Source: Lachnospiraceae bacterium (GTDB lineage: Bacteria; Bacillota; Clostridia; Lachnospirales; Lachnospiraceae). Taken from it: 64,000 bases of DNA. The stretch spans positions 1 through 64,000 of the forward strand of contig CAJTFX010000007.1 in assembly GCA_910575555.1 (NCBI GenBank), given 5' to 3'. The notes below the pieces were generated by a model. It was given only the letters and a program-made list of their open reading frames with translations, had not been told where the DNA came from and did not search any database. Positions 41,302-50,261 of the stretch are shown in pieces. Every line of letters begins with the position of its first letter. The first letter of the stretch is position 1. The position numbers and the translations under genes are program-made.

Positions 41302-42406
41302 GTTCCATCCCCTCCTTTTTCATGCCGGACTGTCTGATGCGGAATGCCAGAAGCAGAATCAGAAGAATTCCTGTCATTCCCGGAAGCACAATCCATTTCT
41401 GGTAAATCTCATACACCTCCATCAGAAATGTATTTCCGAAAAACCCCATGCCGGTAATAAACGCCAGAACCAGTGAAATCCACATACTGCAACGATTCCC
41501 CGTCTCATGGAACAGCTCTTTCAAAATCAGCGTGCTTTGAAACACCCCGGTATGCATCAGCGCAAACAATGCCAGAAACCACACAGAAGTCATAATCACA
41601 TCCTGTCTGGTAAAAAATCCTCCCGGCAGGTTAATCATGCTCATCAGAGTAATCACCGGACGTTTTAAAACCCCCAGGGTATTCCTTCCGAACACCCCCA
41701 GAAGTATCAGATAAATCACCCCGTTTAAAGCCGCAGCCACTCCCAGAGCCCACCTGCCGCAGCCGGCAAGCCCTTCCGGCTTCCGGCAAAAAGGCTTTAG
41801 AAATAATACTGCTGTCAGAGGCAGAAAAAACACCCACACGGCCACGGTTCCCCGTGAGAAATCTCCGCCTCCGGAATACATCAGCGGATACCAGTAATCC
41901 GTCCGAATCTCCCGCAGCGCAAGAAACAGCATCAGAAGCAGCGGAATTCCCAGAAACCAGAAAATAATTTCATAGACTCTGGCCCTTCCCTCAATGCCCC
42001 GCACGGTGCCGTAAGCTGCCAGAAGCAGCAGCAGAATGCTGACCCAGAAGTAGGAACCCTCCGGCAGCAGCCAGGTCAGAACCAGGGTGGTGACCTGATA
42101 CAGCACAAATCCGCAGAGCGTCACAAAATACAGATAGTAAAATACCATAAAAGCATCTCCGGCAATCTGGCCTGCCGTATCCTTCATATAATGATAGTAA
42201 TCTCCTTCTGCATTCTGCAGATTCTTCTGTATCAGCCACAGAAACACCCAGCCGCCTGCCGCTCCTAACCCCAGGCTAAACAGGCCGTCCGCCCCCGTCA
42301 GGGACGACAGGATTCCAGGAAGCATCAGGCTGCTTAACCCGAACAGATCCAGAATCAGAAGCCGCCTGACCTGACGCAGTGATATTTTCCAATTATCCGC
42401 AAACAT
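41282..42406 (-). CDS. gerB: GerAB/ArcD-type germination permease
   Basis: The 374-residue membrane protein has about ten helices in the APC-superfamily pattern of GerAB, the germinant-binding subunit. Visible segments include KISLRQVRRLLILDLFGLS at the N-terminus, VFYYLYFVTLCGFVLYQVTT and INLPGGFFTRQDVIMTSVWF. It forms a receptor with GerA and GerC. RBS AAGGAGG lies upstream of ATG 42406. It sits 14 nt after gerA. Confidence 0.88.
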   Translation of the reverse strand: MFADNWKISLRQVRRLLILDLFGLSSLMLPGILSSLTGADGLFSLGLGAAGGWVFLWLIQKNLQNAEGDYYHYMKDTAGQIAGDAFMVFYYLYFVTLCGFVLYQVTTLVLTWLLPEGSYFWVSILLLLLAAYGTVRGIEGRARVYEIIFWFLGIPLLLMLFLALREIRTDYWYPLMYSGGGDFSRGTVAVWVFFLPLTAVLFLKPFCRKPEGLAGCGRWALGVAAALNGVIYLILLGVFGRNTLGVLKRPVITLMSMINLPGGFFTRQDVIMTSVWFLALFALMHTGVFQSTLILKELFHETGNRCSMWISLVLAFITGMGFFGNTFLMEVYEIYQKWIVLPGMTGILLILLLAFRIRQSGMKKEGMEREENRE

Positions 42407-42420
42407 AACCTTGAACCTCC

Positions 42421-43923
42421 TTATGATTTCCCCTTATCCTGCTGCTTAAATTTCAATCTGGTGCGGGCGCCTTCTCTGGTATAGATGGGCCGCTTCCTCA
42501 GAAAGCCTAAGGGAAGCCGCAAAAAAGTGTCCCGCTCATCCCGGTATCCGTTTAAATCCGCCCCCACAAACGGCGACAGATAGGGAATCCCGAAGCTTTC
42601 CAGATGGGACAGATGAATCAGAATTCCCAGGGTTCCCACCAGAAAACCGAAAAATCCCAGATAACCGCAGAGGAATATAAACAAAAATTTCAGAATCCGA
42701 AAAGCCGTGGCAAATTCTTCATTGGGCACCGCAAAAGAACACAATGCCGTCAGAGCCACCACAATCACCACAATGGGACTGACAATATTCGCATCCACAG
42801 CCGCCTGCCCGATAATCAGGCCGCCTACAATTCCAATGGTGTTCCCGTTGGCTCCCGGAAGCCTCACGCCGGCCTCCCGCAGCAGTTCAAAGGCCACCTC
42901 CATCAGAATAATCTCCACCACTGCCGGAAAGGGAACTCCCTGTCTGGCCGCCGCCAGAGACAGCAGAAGATCCGTGGGAAGAATCTGAGTATGGAAATTG
43001 GTCATGGAAAGGTACAGCCCCGGAAACGTCATGGCAAGAAAAGAAGCCAGATACCGGAGCATTCTTGTAAAAGACGCAATTTCCCACCGGCTGTAATAGT
43101 CGTCGCTGGTCTGGATAAACGTGTTGTACGTGGCCGGCAGAATCAGCGCCACCGGAGAATTATCCGACAGCAGCACAATCCTTCCCTCCAGAATAGCCAT
43201 AGCCGCCCGATCCGGCCGCTGGGTGGTCTGAAACTGAGGAAAGGGAGAATAAGTTCTTTGTTCCGTAAGCTGCTCAATAATCCCGCTGTCCAATGCGCCG
43301 TCAATTTCGAATTCTCCCAGCCGTTTTTCAATCTCTTCCAGCATCCCCGGATGGATCAAATCCTTCATATACACCAGATCCACATTGGTATGCGTCCGTT
43401 TTCCGGCAAAGCTTTCCTTCACCTTTACATGGGGACTGCGGAGCCTTTTGCGGATCAGGGCGGTATTCAGCTTGATGGATTCTGAAAAACCTTCATTGGA
43501 CCCCCGGATCACCTTCTCCGATTCTGTCTCATATACGCCCCGGCCCGGATAGCCCTTATCAGGAATCTTAAGAGCCTTGTCATATCCCTCCAGGAAAAAA
43601 AGCACATCTCCGGTGAGCATTCCCTGGGCTGCATCCTCGATGGTGGCAAAGGGCTGGGAGTCTGAAATATCCTCCACATTCTGCGCCACATACGAAGCCA
43701 GCCTGTCCTCCGGCAGCTCCCGCAGGGTCTGCAAAATTTTGCCCACTGCCGAATCCTTCCATTCCATGCTGCTGACAGACACTTCAATATAAGCGATATA
43801 ACACTCCTTTTTCAGGTTTTGCCCTACCTTCACTTTTCTCTTTTTTATATCTGCGCAATCAGAAAACAGCGCTTCAAACTGACTGATATTTTCCTGCAGA
43901 TCTGAAGTAATTGGAACTGCCAT
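42421..43923 (-). CDS. gerA: GerA-type spore germination protein
   Basis: The 500-residue protein has a soluble N-terminal half and five membrane helices, as in GerAA. Family segments include DVLFFLEGYDKALKIP, RGVYETESEKVIRGSNEGFS, TNVDLVYMKDLIHPGMLEEI and PATYNTFIQTSDDYY. Together with GerB and GerC it makes a germinant receptor; the nutrient is not predictable. The start at MAVPITSD (43923) has AAAGGGG upstream. It is the first gene of the operon. Confidence 0.9.
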   Translation of the reverse strand: MAVPITSDLQENISQFEALFSDCADIKKRKVKVGQNLKKECYIAYIEVSVSSMEWKDSAVGKILQTLRELPEDRLASYVAQNVEDISDSQPFATIEDAAQGMLTGDVLFFLEGYDKALKIPDKGYPGRGVYETESEKVIRGSNEGFSESIKLNTALIRKRLRSPHVKVKESFAGKRTHTNVDLVYMKDLIHPGMLEEIEKRLGEFEIDGALDSGIIEQLTEQRTYSPFPQFQTTQRPDRAAMAILEGRIVLLSDNSPVALILPATYNTFIQTSDDYYSRWEIASFTRMLRYLASFLAMTFPGLYLSMTNFHTQILPTDLLLSLAAARQGVPFPAVVEIILMEVAFELLREAGVRLPGANGNTIGIVGGLIIGQAAVDANIVSPIVVIVVALTALCSFAVPNEEFATAFRILKFLFIFLCGYLGFFGFLVGTLGILIHLSHLESFGIPYLSPFVGADLNGYRDERDTFLRLPLGFLRKRPIYTREGARTRLKFKQQDKGKS

Positions 43924-43972
43924 TGCTTTTCCCCTTTCCATTCAGCAAAATTTTCTGTCTGAGTTCTCCACG

Positions 43973-44005
43973 AAAAAAGGATAAGCAATCTTTGCCTATC
44001 CTTTT
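43973..44005 (-). terminator. terminator after the GntR gene
   Basis: AAAGGATA and TATCCTTT form an 8-bp stem around GGCAAAGATTGCT, followed on the minus strand by TTTTTT. It ends the ispE-gntR transcript before gerA. Confidence 0.75.
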
Positions 44006-44042
44006 CTTACATTTATGATTATCTTTTCCCAAATTTTCCTTT

Positions 44043-44717
44043 TTATTCCTGTTCCTGAATGATATTTTTCACCACAATCTCCTGATTTTCCACATGATGG
44101 CTTACAATTTCCACCACCGCCTCCTTGTCCTTGCGCTTCAGCCCGTCATAAATCCCCTGATGCTCTTCAATGAGTCTGGGATAAATGCTCTCATTTTTCA
44201 GATATTCCACCCGGTAACGGTACATCTGCTCCCGCAGATTATTCAGCATAGTTACCAGTTTGGGATTATCCGCCGCCTGATAGATGGAATCATGGAATTC
44301 CACATCGGCCTGGGCGATCTGCTTCACGTCACCGCTTCTGATGCTCTCTTCAAAATTTTTCAGAGCCACATACAGCTGTTTCAGCTCTTCTTCCGTCATA
44401 TTGTCGCAGGCCAGCCCCACTGCCAGTTCATCCAGCGCTTTTCGTATCTTGAGCACATCTTCCATGTCTTTTTCTGTCATTTTTGCAACTTCCGCGCCTT
44501 TTCTGGGCATGGTCACCGCCAGTCCTTCTAATTCCAACATACGGATGGCCTCGCGGATAGGGGTGCGGCTCACCCCCAGCCTGGATGCAAGCTGCAGCTC
44601 CATCAGACGCTCTCCCGGCTTCAGTTCTCCTTTTAAAATTGCTTCCCGCAGGGTATGAAATACAACGTCCCTAAGGGGCAGATATGCGTTTGTATTCAAT
44701 ACTAGCTTGTCTGTCAT
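44043..44717 (-). CDS. GntR-family (FadR subgroup) regulator
   Basis: The 224-residue protein has an N-terminal winged helix (LREAILKGELKPGERLMEL, ASRLGVSRTPIREAIRML) and a helical FCD effector domain with metal-ligand-like residues (ADVEFHDSIYQAADN, EEHQGIYDGLKRKDKEAVV, VSHHVENQ). FCD regulators respond to organic acids or sugar acids. It starts 8 nt after ispE with GAGGTAG upstream, so it is cotranscribed with ispE, though no link to isoprenoid synthesis is known. The target is not evident. Confidence 0.88.
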   Translation of the reverse strand: MTDKLVLNTNAYLPLRDVVFHTLREAILKGELKPGERLMELQLASRLGVSRTPIREAIRMLELEGLAVTMPRKGAEVAKMTEKDMEDVLKIRKALDELAVGLACDNMTEEELKQLYVALKNFEESIRSGDVKQIAQADVEFHDSIYQAADNPKLVTMLNNLREQMYRYRVEYLKNESIYPRLIEEHQGIYDGLKRKDKEAVVEIVSHHVENQEIVVKNIIQEQE

Positions 44718-44725
44718 GTTCTACC

Positions 44726-45622
44726 TCACTTTTTATTTTTCATACTCATTTTTCCCGTGTTGTTATAAATATCTGTCAGATATACCTGTTTCGCCAAATC
44801 TCCTCTCCGCAGCTTCTGATATACCTGCTGAGCCAGCCTTTCTTCATCAAACAGCCCGAACACTGTGGGGCCGCTTCCGCTCATCATGGCATTCAATGCG
44901 CCGCCTTTTATCATCTCCTCTTTGATTCGGGCAATCACCGGATAACCGGGAATGGTTACGCTTTCCAACACATTGCCCATACGCGCCGCCGCGCCCGGCA
45001 AATCTCCGTCATTGATCCGTTCAATCAGGCCGTCAATGTCAGGATGCAGCGTATCTTCATCCAGTTTCAGATTCTCATATACAAACTTTGTCGATACGCT
45101 GACCGGAGGCTTGGCAATCAAAACCCTGCATTCAGGCATCGGCTGCAGCTGCGATAGCTGCTCCCCGATTCCTTCTGCCAACGCTGTTCCCCGCATGACA
45201 CAGTAGGGCACGTCCGCTCCAATTTTTACGCCCCGTTTCATCAGCTCCTCTTTGGAAAGCCTTAAAGAAAACATCCGGTTCATTCCAAATAATACCGCGG
45301 CTGCGTCAGAACTGCCCCCTGCCATACCTGCCGCCACCGGAATAAATTTCTGCAGATCAATAAATACGCCGCTTTTAATTCCGAACTCGTCCATCAGAAG
45401 TTTGGCAGCCTGATACACCAGATTATTCTCATTCTCCGGAAGGTAATACAAATTGGTCTTTACCCGGATTCCCGGCTTCCTGGTCTTTTTCAAAATGATT
45501 CGGTCATAGAGTCCTACGGTCTGCATAATCATCCGCACTTCATGATAACCATCTTCCCGGCGTCTCAGAACATCCAGTCCCAGATTGATCTTCGCCAGGG
45601 CCTTTAACCTTAATTCCAACAT
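44726..45622 (-). CDS. ispE: 4-diphosphocytidyl-2-C-methyl-D-erythritol kinase
   Basis: IspE phosphorylates CDP-methylerythritol in the MEP isoprenoid pathway. It is a GHMP kinase with ALAKINLGLDVLRRREDGYH at the N-terminus, the ATP loop VAAGMAGGSSDAAAVL and the C-terminal AMMSGSGPTVFGLF. The 298-residue length fits the family. The start at MLELRLKA has CAGGAG upstream; an in-frame ATG 33 nt earlier has none. Confidence 0.92.
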   Translation of the reverse strand: MLELRLKALAKINLGLDVLRRREDGYHEVRMIMQTVGLYDRIILKKTRKPGIRVKTNLYYLPENENNLVYQAAKLLMDEFGIKSGVFIDLQKFIPVAAGMAGGSSDAAAVLFGMNRMFSLRLSKEELMKRGVKIGADVPYCVMRGTALAEGIGEQLSQLQPMPECRVLIAKPPVSVSTKFVYENLKLDEDTLHPDIDGLIERINDGDLPGAAARMGNVLESVTIPGYPVIARIKEEMIKGGALNAMMSGSGPTVFGLFDEERLAQQVYQKLRRGDLAKQVYLTDIYNNTGKMSMKNKK

Positions 45623-45728
45623 ATGTTTTCTCCTGTATTTTGTATACATTCTCATTAATAGTTAACCATTTTTTCCAAAAAAAGTCAAGATTCCAGGCAC
45701 ATTTTGACACTTTTTACCATATGTCATC

Positions 45729-45757
45729 TTGCACCGAATGCTGCTTCCTGCTATACT
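45729..45757 (+). promoter_or_regulatory. sigma-A promoter of the chemoreceptor gene
   Basis: TTGCAC and TATACT are 17 nt apart, 52 nt before the start codon at 45809. The spacing and -10 are near consensus. A flagellar sigma-28 promoter was not seen. Confidence 0.6.
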
Positions 45758-45808
45758 GGACTTGAAATTTCAACTTTTTCCCTGCCGCTGATGAAAGGAA
45801 GGAAATCT

Positions 45809-47581
45809 ATGTTTAAAAAATTTTTATCCAAATCAAACCAGCCCCCCGCCGTTCTCCCTGATTCTGAAAAAAATCCATGCCCTGCCGGAGAACACGAGAA
45901 GATCCTTTCAGAAATCAGTGACATGATGGAAACGCTGGGTTTTGACACCGAGCACCTTCTCTGGATTGCCAAACAGAATAAGGAAGCCTTTTCCACCCTG
46001 GTAAACCACAACCAGATGATTGCCAATTCCTCTGCTGAGAATCTGGAGCAGGCCGCCTTTGTGGAAGAAAAAATCCAGCAGGTCAATACAAACAGCGGAG
46101 CTATGAATGAACAGATCCGGCTTGCGGAAGAAAAAGCCGACCTGGTGTTAAAAAATATTACCGACAAAAACCATACCATCAAAGAAACTTACCACATGCT
46201 CCATGACCTGACGGAAACTCTGCGGATTACCCAGGAAACCAATCTGAAATTACTGGAATCTTCCCAGAGTATCCACAAAATTGTAGAATATATCAAAAAC
46301 ATTTCCGAAGAAACCACGCTGCTTGCGCTGAACGCCTCCATCACTGCCGCCCATGCCGGGGAAGCAGGCAAGGCATTTGCTATAGTAGCCGGCGAAGTGG
46401 GCAAGCTTTCAGATGAAACAGATTCTTTTATCAATGAAATCGAAGATATCGTGAAAGAATTAGAAGAAAATATCCACAGCAGCCATGCATCCACCAAACA
46501 TTCCGAAGAATCCATTGAAAAACTCAGCGGATTTGTGGAAAACACGGTGGACATTCTGACAGGCGCTTACAATTCCCTGACGGATATCAAGAAAAATATG
46601 GGAAATCTCACTGCCGTTTCCCAGACCAACGTGGAGGTATCCTCCGACGTAACGGAGGCTTTGGGCCTTTTGGCTGGCACGATTTCCACCTCCGCAGAAC
46701 AGTCTCAGGATTCCATTGAAATGATTGCGCAGCACCAGAAGAAAACCGACACCCTGTTTTCCTGCTGCGACAGCATCAGCTCCATGTGTGAAAAACTTCA
46801 GTACAGCATGTGCGCTGTCAGAGGCGAAAATGATATTGTCATCGGCATCAATCCCTTTACCTCCCCCAGTGATATCAAAAATATGTATCAGCCGGTACTG
46901 GCCCGTATCTTTGACAGCCTGGGACTGAAAGTAAAGATTATTATTGTCAAGGATTACAATTCCCTGGGAGAGCAGATTCAAAAAGGCAGCATAGACGGGG
47001 GATGGTTCTCTCCTTTTGCCTACATTACTGCGGCAGAGCTTACCCCGCTGATTCCGGTAGCCACTCCTTTAATCAACGGCAGGGACTATTACAATGGATA
47101 TATTATTACCAGAAAAGACTCCGGAATTGAAACTCTTGAGGATCTGCCCGGCAGAACCTTCGCCTATGTGGACAAAAACAGCGCTTCCGGCTATCTGTAT
47201 GCAAAACACAGCATCAAAGAAGCCGGCCTTGATCCGGAGTCTATTTTCCTGAATGTTGCTTTTGCCGGCAGCCACGATCAGGTCATTCAGGGCGTTTTAA
47301 GCGGTGAATTTGACGCAGGCGCCACTTACAACGAGGCCTACGACAAGGCCAGAAACGCCGGAATCGACATGTCAGGCATTCAGATTATCTCCACCACCGG
47401 CAATATCCAGAAAGACGCCATTGCTTTTGGCCGGAATATGGACCCGGAGCGGATCAGGCAGATTCAGAATGCTTTTGTGAATTTCAAAGATTTCTCCGGC
47501 ATCACCACTCCGGTCACCGGCTTTGTGGAGGCCAAAGACAGCAATTATGATTTGATCCGCCAGGTACAGAATGCAAAATAA
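45809..47581 (+). CDS. soluble chemoreceptor fused to a PhnD-like binding domain
   Basis: The 590-residue protein has no signal peptide or membrane helix. Residues about 40-335 are a coiled-coil methyl-accepting signalling domain with the conserved hairpin TLLALNASITAAHAGEAGK and AFAIVAGEVGKLSDET. Residues about 345-590 are a phosphate/phosphonate-type binding protein domain (DIVIGINPFTSPSDIKNM, DGGWFSPFAYITAAELTPLI, GYIITRKDSGIETLEDLPG, FDAGATYNEAYDKARNAGID), normally an exported protein. The ATG at 45809 has AGGAAGG upstream. The fusion suggests sensing of a cytoplasmic phosphate or phosphonate compound. No other chemotaxis gene lies nearby. Confidence 0.88.
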   Translation: MFKKFLSKSNQPPAVLPDSEKNPCPAGEHEKILSEISDMMETLGFDTEHLLWIAKQNKEAFSTLVNHNQMIANSSAENLEQAAFVEEKIQQVNTNSGAMNEQIRLAEEKADLVLKNITDKNHTIKETYHMLHDLTETLRITQETNLKLLESSQSIHKIVEYIKNISEETTLLALNASITAAHAGEAGKAFAIVAGEVGKLSDETDSFINEIEDIVKELEENIHSSHASTKHSEESIEKLSGFVENTVDILTGAYNSLTDIKKNMGNLTAVSQTNVEVSSDVTEALGLLAGTISTSAEQSQDSIEMIAQHQKKTDTLFSCCDSISSMCEKLQYSMCAVRGENDIVIGINPFTSPSDIKNMYQPVLARIFDSLGLKVKIIIVKDYNSLGEQIQKGSIDGGWFSPFAYITAAELTPLIPVATPLINGRDYYNGYIITRKDSGIETLEDLPGRTFAYVDKNSASGYLYAKHSIKEAGLDPESIFLNVAFAGSHDQVIQGVLSGEFDAGATYNEAYDKARNAGIDMSGIQIISTTGNIQKDAIAFGRNMDPERIRQIQNAFVNFKDFSGITTPVTGFVEAKDSNYDLIRQVQNAK

Positions 47582-47637
47582 TAAGAAAAAGTGTTAATTA
47601 TTTCCTGTATCTTCCGATATAATTGATAGGAGTAACA

Positions 47638-47724
47638 ATATTATTCCGGCAGTTAAATGTCGCAGCAAATGAAGATTTCGGCAGGTAAGATACTGTGATA
47701 TTTAACTGCCGAAGTAGTATCATC
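47638..47724. repeat. dispersed hairpin element, copy 2
   Basis: CGGCAGTTAAAT (47647-47658) pairs with ATTTAACTGCCG (47700-47711), with the same inner pairing and loop (AATGAAGATTT...GGTAAGA) as copy 1 at 39998-40083. It lies 55 nt after the chemoreceptor gene and just upstream of the ribosome site of the gene at 47771. Confidence 0.85.
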
Positions 47725-47770
47725 AGGTTACGGATAACCAAATCAATTTTTGCCAAGGAGGGACAACACT

Positions 47771-48382
47771 ATGAGCGTAAACAGCGTAAATAATGTAAAT
47801 ACCAGTACTGCCGCTTATAACAGTACATCCGTTCAGCAGAAACAGGCTGCTGAGAACACAAACACTACCAAGAACACCGCCGATAACAAAGGCGTTGTAT
47901 ACGAAAAAGGCACATCCTCCAGTTCTTCAACCAAGGGCATCTATTCCAAAGATGAAATTGTAGCCCGTCTGAAGAAGGATGCAGAAGCCAGAACTTCCCA
48001 GATGAGAAGCCTGGTGGAAAAGATGATGACCAGCCAGGGGCAGAAAATCGGCCAGGCTGACGATATGTGGAAATTCCTTGCCAGCGGTAAGTTTACCGTA
48101 AGCGCTGATGTGAAAGCACAGGCACAGGCTGACATCGCTGAGGACGGATACTGGGGCGTAGAACAGACCTCTGATCGTATCCTTGAATTCGCTAAGGCTT
48201 TAACCGGCGGAGACGCTTCCAAAGCAGAAGAAATGCGGGCCGCTTTTGAGAAAGGCTTTAAAGCCGCTACCGGCGCATGGGGCTCCAAATTACCGGATAT
48301 TTCCCAGAAAACATATCAAGCCGTTATGGACAAATTCGATGACTGGGCCGGCGTAAAGAAAGCTGAAACAGAAACCGAATAA
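47771..48382 (+). CDS. conserved protein of unknown function, Ser/Asn/Thr-rich N-terminus
   Basis: The 203-residue protein begins with a low-complexity, probably disordered N-terminus (MSVNSVNNVNTSTAAYNST, GTSSSSSTKGIY). A helical domain follows with EARTSQMRSLVEKMMTSQGQ, FTVSADVKAQAQADIAEDGY, WGVEQTSDRILEFAKALTGG and KTYQAVMDKFDDWAGVK. It lacks a signal peptide. I recall similar proteins in Lachnospiraceae but no assigned function. AAGGAGG lies upstream of ATG 47771, better than an in-frame earlier start. It follows the hairpin repeat and is otherwise a single-gene unit. Confidence 0.8.
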   Translation: MSVNSVNNVNTSTAAYNSTSVQQKQAAENTNTTKNTADNKGVVYEKGTSSSSSTKGIYSKDEIVARLKKDAEARTSQMRSLVEKMMTSQGQKIGQADDMWKFLASGKFTVSADVKAQAQADIAEDGYWGVEQTSDRILEFAKALTGGDASKAEEMRAAFEKGFKAATGAWGSKLPDISQKTYQAVMDKFDDWAGVKKAETETE

Positions 48383-48419
48383 TCATGAACCAAACACACT
48401 CATAAAAAACTCAAACGGG

Positions 48420-48450
48420 AGGGGCCGGAAGTTTCCGGCTTCTCTTATTT
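48420..48450 (+). terminator. terminator-like hairpin after the 47771 gene
   Basis: GCCGGAA and TTCCGGC form a tight stem followed by TTCTCTTATTTCTT. It lies about 40 nt after the stop. The T-tract is interrupted, so strength is moderate. Confidence 0.55.
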
Positions 48451-48516
48451 CTTCTGAAAAATTCATGAAATCTTCACAACAATACCTGCAAATACAATAA
48501 AAAGGAGGAAGTTTCC

Positions 48517-50106
48517 ATGGCGATTCTGTTACTTTTATGCTGCGCCGTCATCCTCTCCTGTATCATCGCCAACCGCTTTTCCAATAAATTCGGTATGCCT
48601 GCCCTGCTCTGTTTCATGGCTCTGGGCATGATATTCGGCTCTGACGGACTTTTTAAGATCTCTTTCAACAATTACACCATGACAGAACAGCTCTGTACCG
48701 TCGCATTGATTTTTATTATGTTTTACGGCGGCTTCGGCACAAACTGGCAGACTGCCCGGCCTGTGGCGGTAAAAGCAGGCATCCTTTCCACCTTCGGCGT
48801 TATTGTCACTGCCTTGCTCACCTGTTTCTTCTGCTACAAAATTTTACATTTTTCTTATTCAGAAAGTTTTCTGATAGGCTCTGTCTTAAGTTCCACAGAC
48901 GCAGCTTCCGTATTCTCCATTCTCCGGTCCAAAAACCTGAGCTTAAAGAACTCCACCGCCCCGCTTCTGGAAATAGAAAGCGGCAGCAACGACCCCATGG
49001 CTTATATGCTTACCATGATTGCCCTTGCCATGCTTTCCGGAGACACCGGCACTTCCATCCCGGTTATGCTGTTCACTCAAATCACATTCGGCGCCGCCGT
49101 GGGCGTTGCCAGTGCATACATAGGCATTGCCGTGCTTCAGAAAGGAGATATTGTATCAGAAGGAATGGATACGGTTTTTGTAATTGCCCTGGCGTTATTA
49201 TCCTACGCTCTTCCTACCATAATCGGCGGAAACGGCTACTTAAGCGTATACCTGACTGGAATTATTCTTGGAAACAGCCCCATCAGCAATAAAATCACGC
49301 TGGTGCACTTTTTTGACGGGATTACGGGACTGGCCCAGATATTGATTTTCTTTTTGCTTGGACTTTTATCCTTCCCCCACCGGCTGCCGGATATTTTTCT
49401 CCCATCCCTGGCCATTGCCCTTTTCCTTACCTTTGCAGCCAGGCCCATAGCGGTATTCCTTTTTATGCTGCCCTTTAAGCCTTCTCTGCGGCAGTGTATC
49501 CTGATCTCCTGGTCGGGACTCAGGGGCGCCGCTTCCATTGTATTTGCCATTATGGTAATTGCCGGCGGCATAAGCCTGGAGCATGACCTGTTCCATATCG
49601 TATTTTTTATTTCCATGCTTTCTGTGGCCATTCAGGGCTCTCTGCTTCCTTTTGCCGCTGAAAAGCTGGATATGGTAGACCGCAATTCCGATATCCGCAA
49701 AACCTTCAACGACTATCAGGATGATTCAGATTTGACGCTGATGCAGATGTACATCCCCAGGGGCCATAATTGGGAAAACCGCATCGTTCAGGAGGTCTGC
49801 TTCCCCACCGGCTCCCTGGCCCTGATGATTAAGCGGGACAATGAAACTCTCATTCCCAGAGGAAACACCAGAATTCTGGCAGAGGATACCGTCATCTTAA
49901 GCGTGCCTGCCTACCGCAGTGAAAATGACCGCAAGCTGAAGGAAATACAGATTACTCTCAGTCATCCCTGGTGCGGCAAAACCATTGCGGAACTAAAGCT
50001 TCCGGAAAATCTGCTGATTGCCCTGATCAAGCGGCAGGAGGAAAACCTGATCCCTCAGGGAAGCACCCGGATTTACACAGGGGACAGGGTTGTTATTTAT
50101 AAGTAG
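48517..50106 (+). CDS. CPA1-type potassium/proton antiporter with two TrkA-C domains
   Basis: The 529-residue protein has about twelve membrane helices of the Na+/K+:H+ exchanger fold, with the ion-binding-like ESGSNDPMAYMLTM segment and SWSGLRGAASIVFAIMVI near the end of the membrane part. Two C-terminal TrkA-C-like domains follow (PTGSLALMIKRDNETLIPRG, PENLLIALIKRQEENLIPQG), as in CvrA/NhaP2 antiporters, where they bind nucleotides. It probably extrudes K+ or Na+ for pH or volume control. AAGGAGG lies upstream of the start. It stands alone with a double terminator. Confidence 0.88.
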   Translation: MAILLLLCCAVILSCIIANRFSNKFGMPALLCFMALGMIFGSDGLFKISFNNYTMTEQLCTVALIFIMFYGGFGTNWQTARPVAVKAGILSTFGVIVTALLTCFFCYKILHFSYSESFLIGSVLSSTDAASVFSILRSKNLSLKNSTAPLLEIESGSNDPMAYMLTMIALAMLSGDTGTSIPVMLFTQITFGAAVGVASAYIGIAVLQKGDIVSEGMDTVFVIALALLSYALPTIIGGNGYLSVYLTGIILGNSPISNKITLVHFFDGITGLAQILIFFLLGLLSFPHRLPDIFLPSLAIALFLTFAARPIAVFLFMLPFKPSLRQCILISWSGLRGAASIVFAIMVIAGGISLEHDLFHIVFFISMLSVAIQGSLLPFAAEKLDMVDRNSDIRKTFNDYQDDSDLTLMQMYIPRGHNWENRIVQEVCFPTGSLALMIKRDNETLIPRGNTRILAEDTVILSVPAYRSENDRKLKEIQITLSHPWCGKTIAELKLPENLLIALIKRQEENLIPQGSTRIYTGDRVVIYK

Positions 50107-50116
50107 CCGGCTTACA

Positions 50117-50206
50117 GCAAAAAGCTGCCGGGAAATGAACCCCCGCTATGGGGCAGGTAAATTCATTTCCCGGCAGCTTTCTTTTTCGGCTTGTGAGCCT
50201 TTTTAC
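50117..50206. terminator. tandem terminators between antiporter and secDF
   Basis: AAAGCTGCCGGGAAATGAA (50121-50139) pairs with TTCATTTCCCGGCAGCTTT (50162-50180), followed by CTTTTTC. A second small hairpin, GGCT/AGCC at 50188-50199, is followed by TTTTT. The first can also work on the minus strand, because A-runs flank it. Confidence 0.85.
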
Positions 50207-50261
50207 AGCTTTTAAGGATTCCCTTTACAGATATTTGGACTGTGCCGAGAATCTGCTGTTT

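Noticed and set aside
42604-43485. A 293-codon open frame on the plus strand
   Set aside because: It is antisense to gerA, has a Gln/His/Arg-rich shadow composition, no ribosome site and no recognisable domain.
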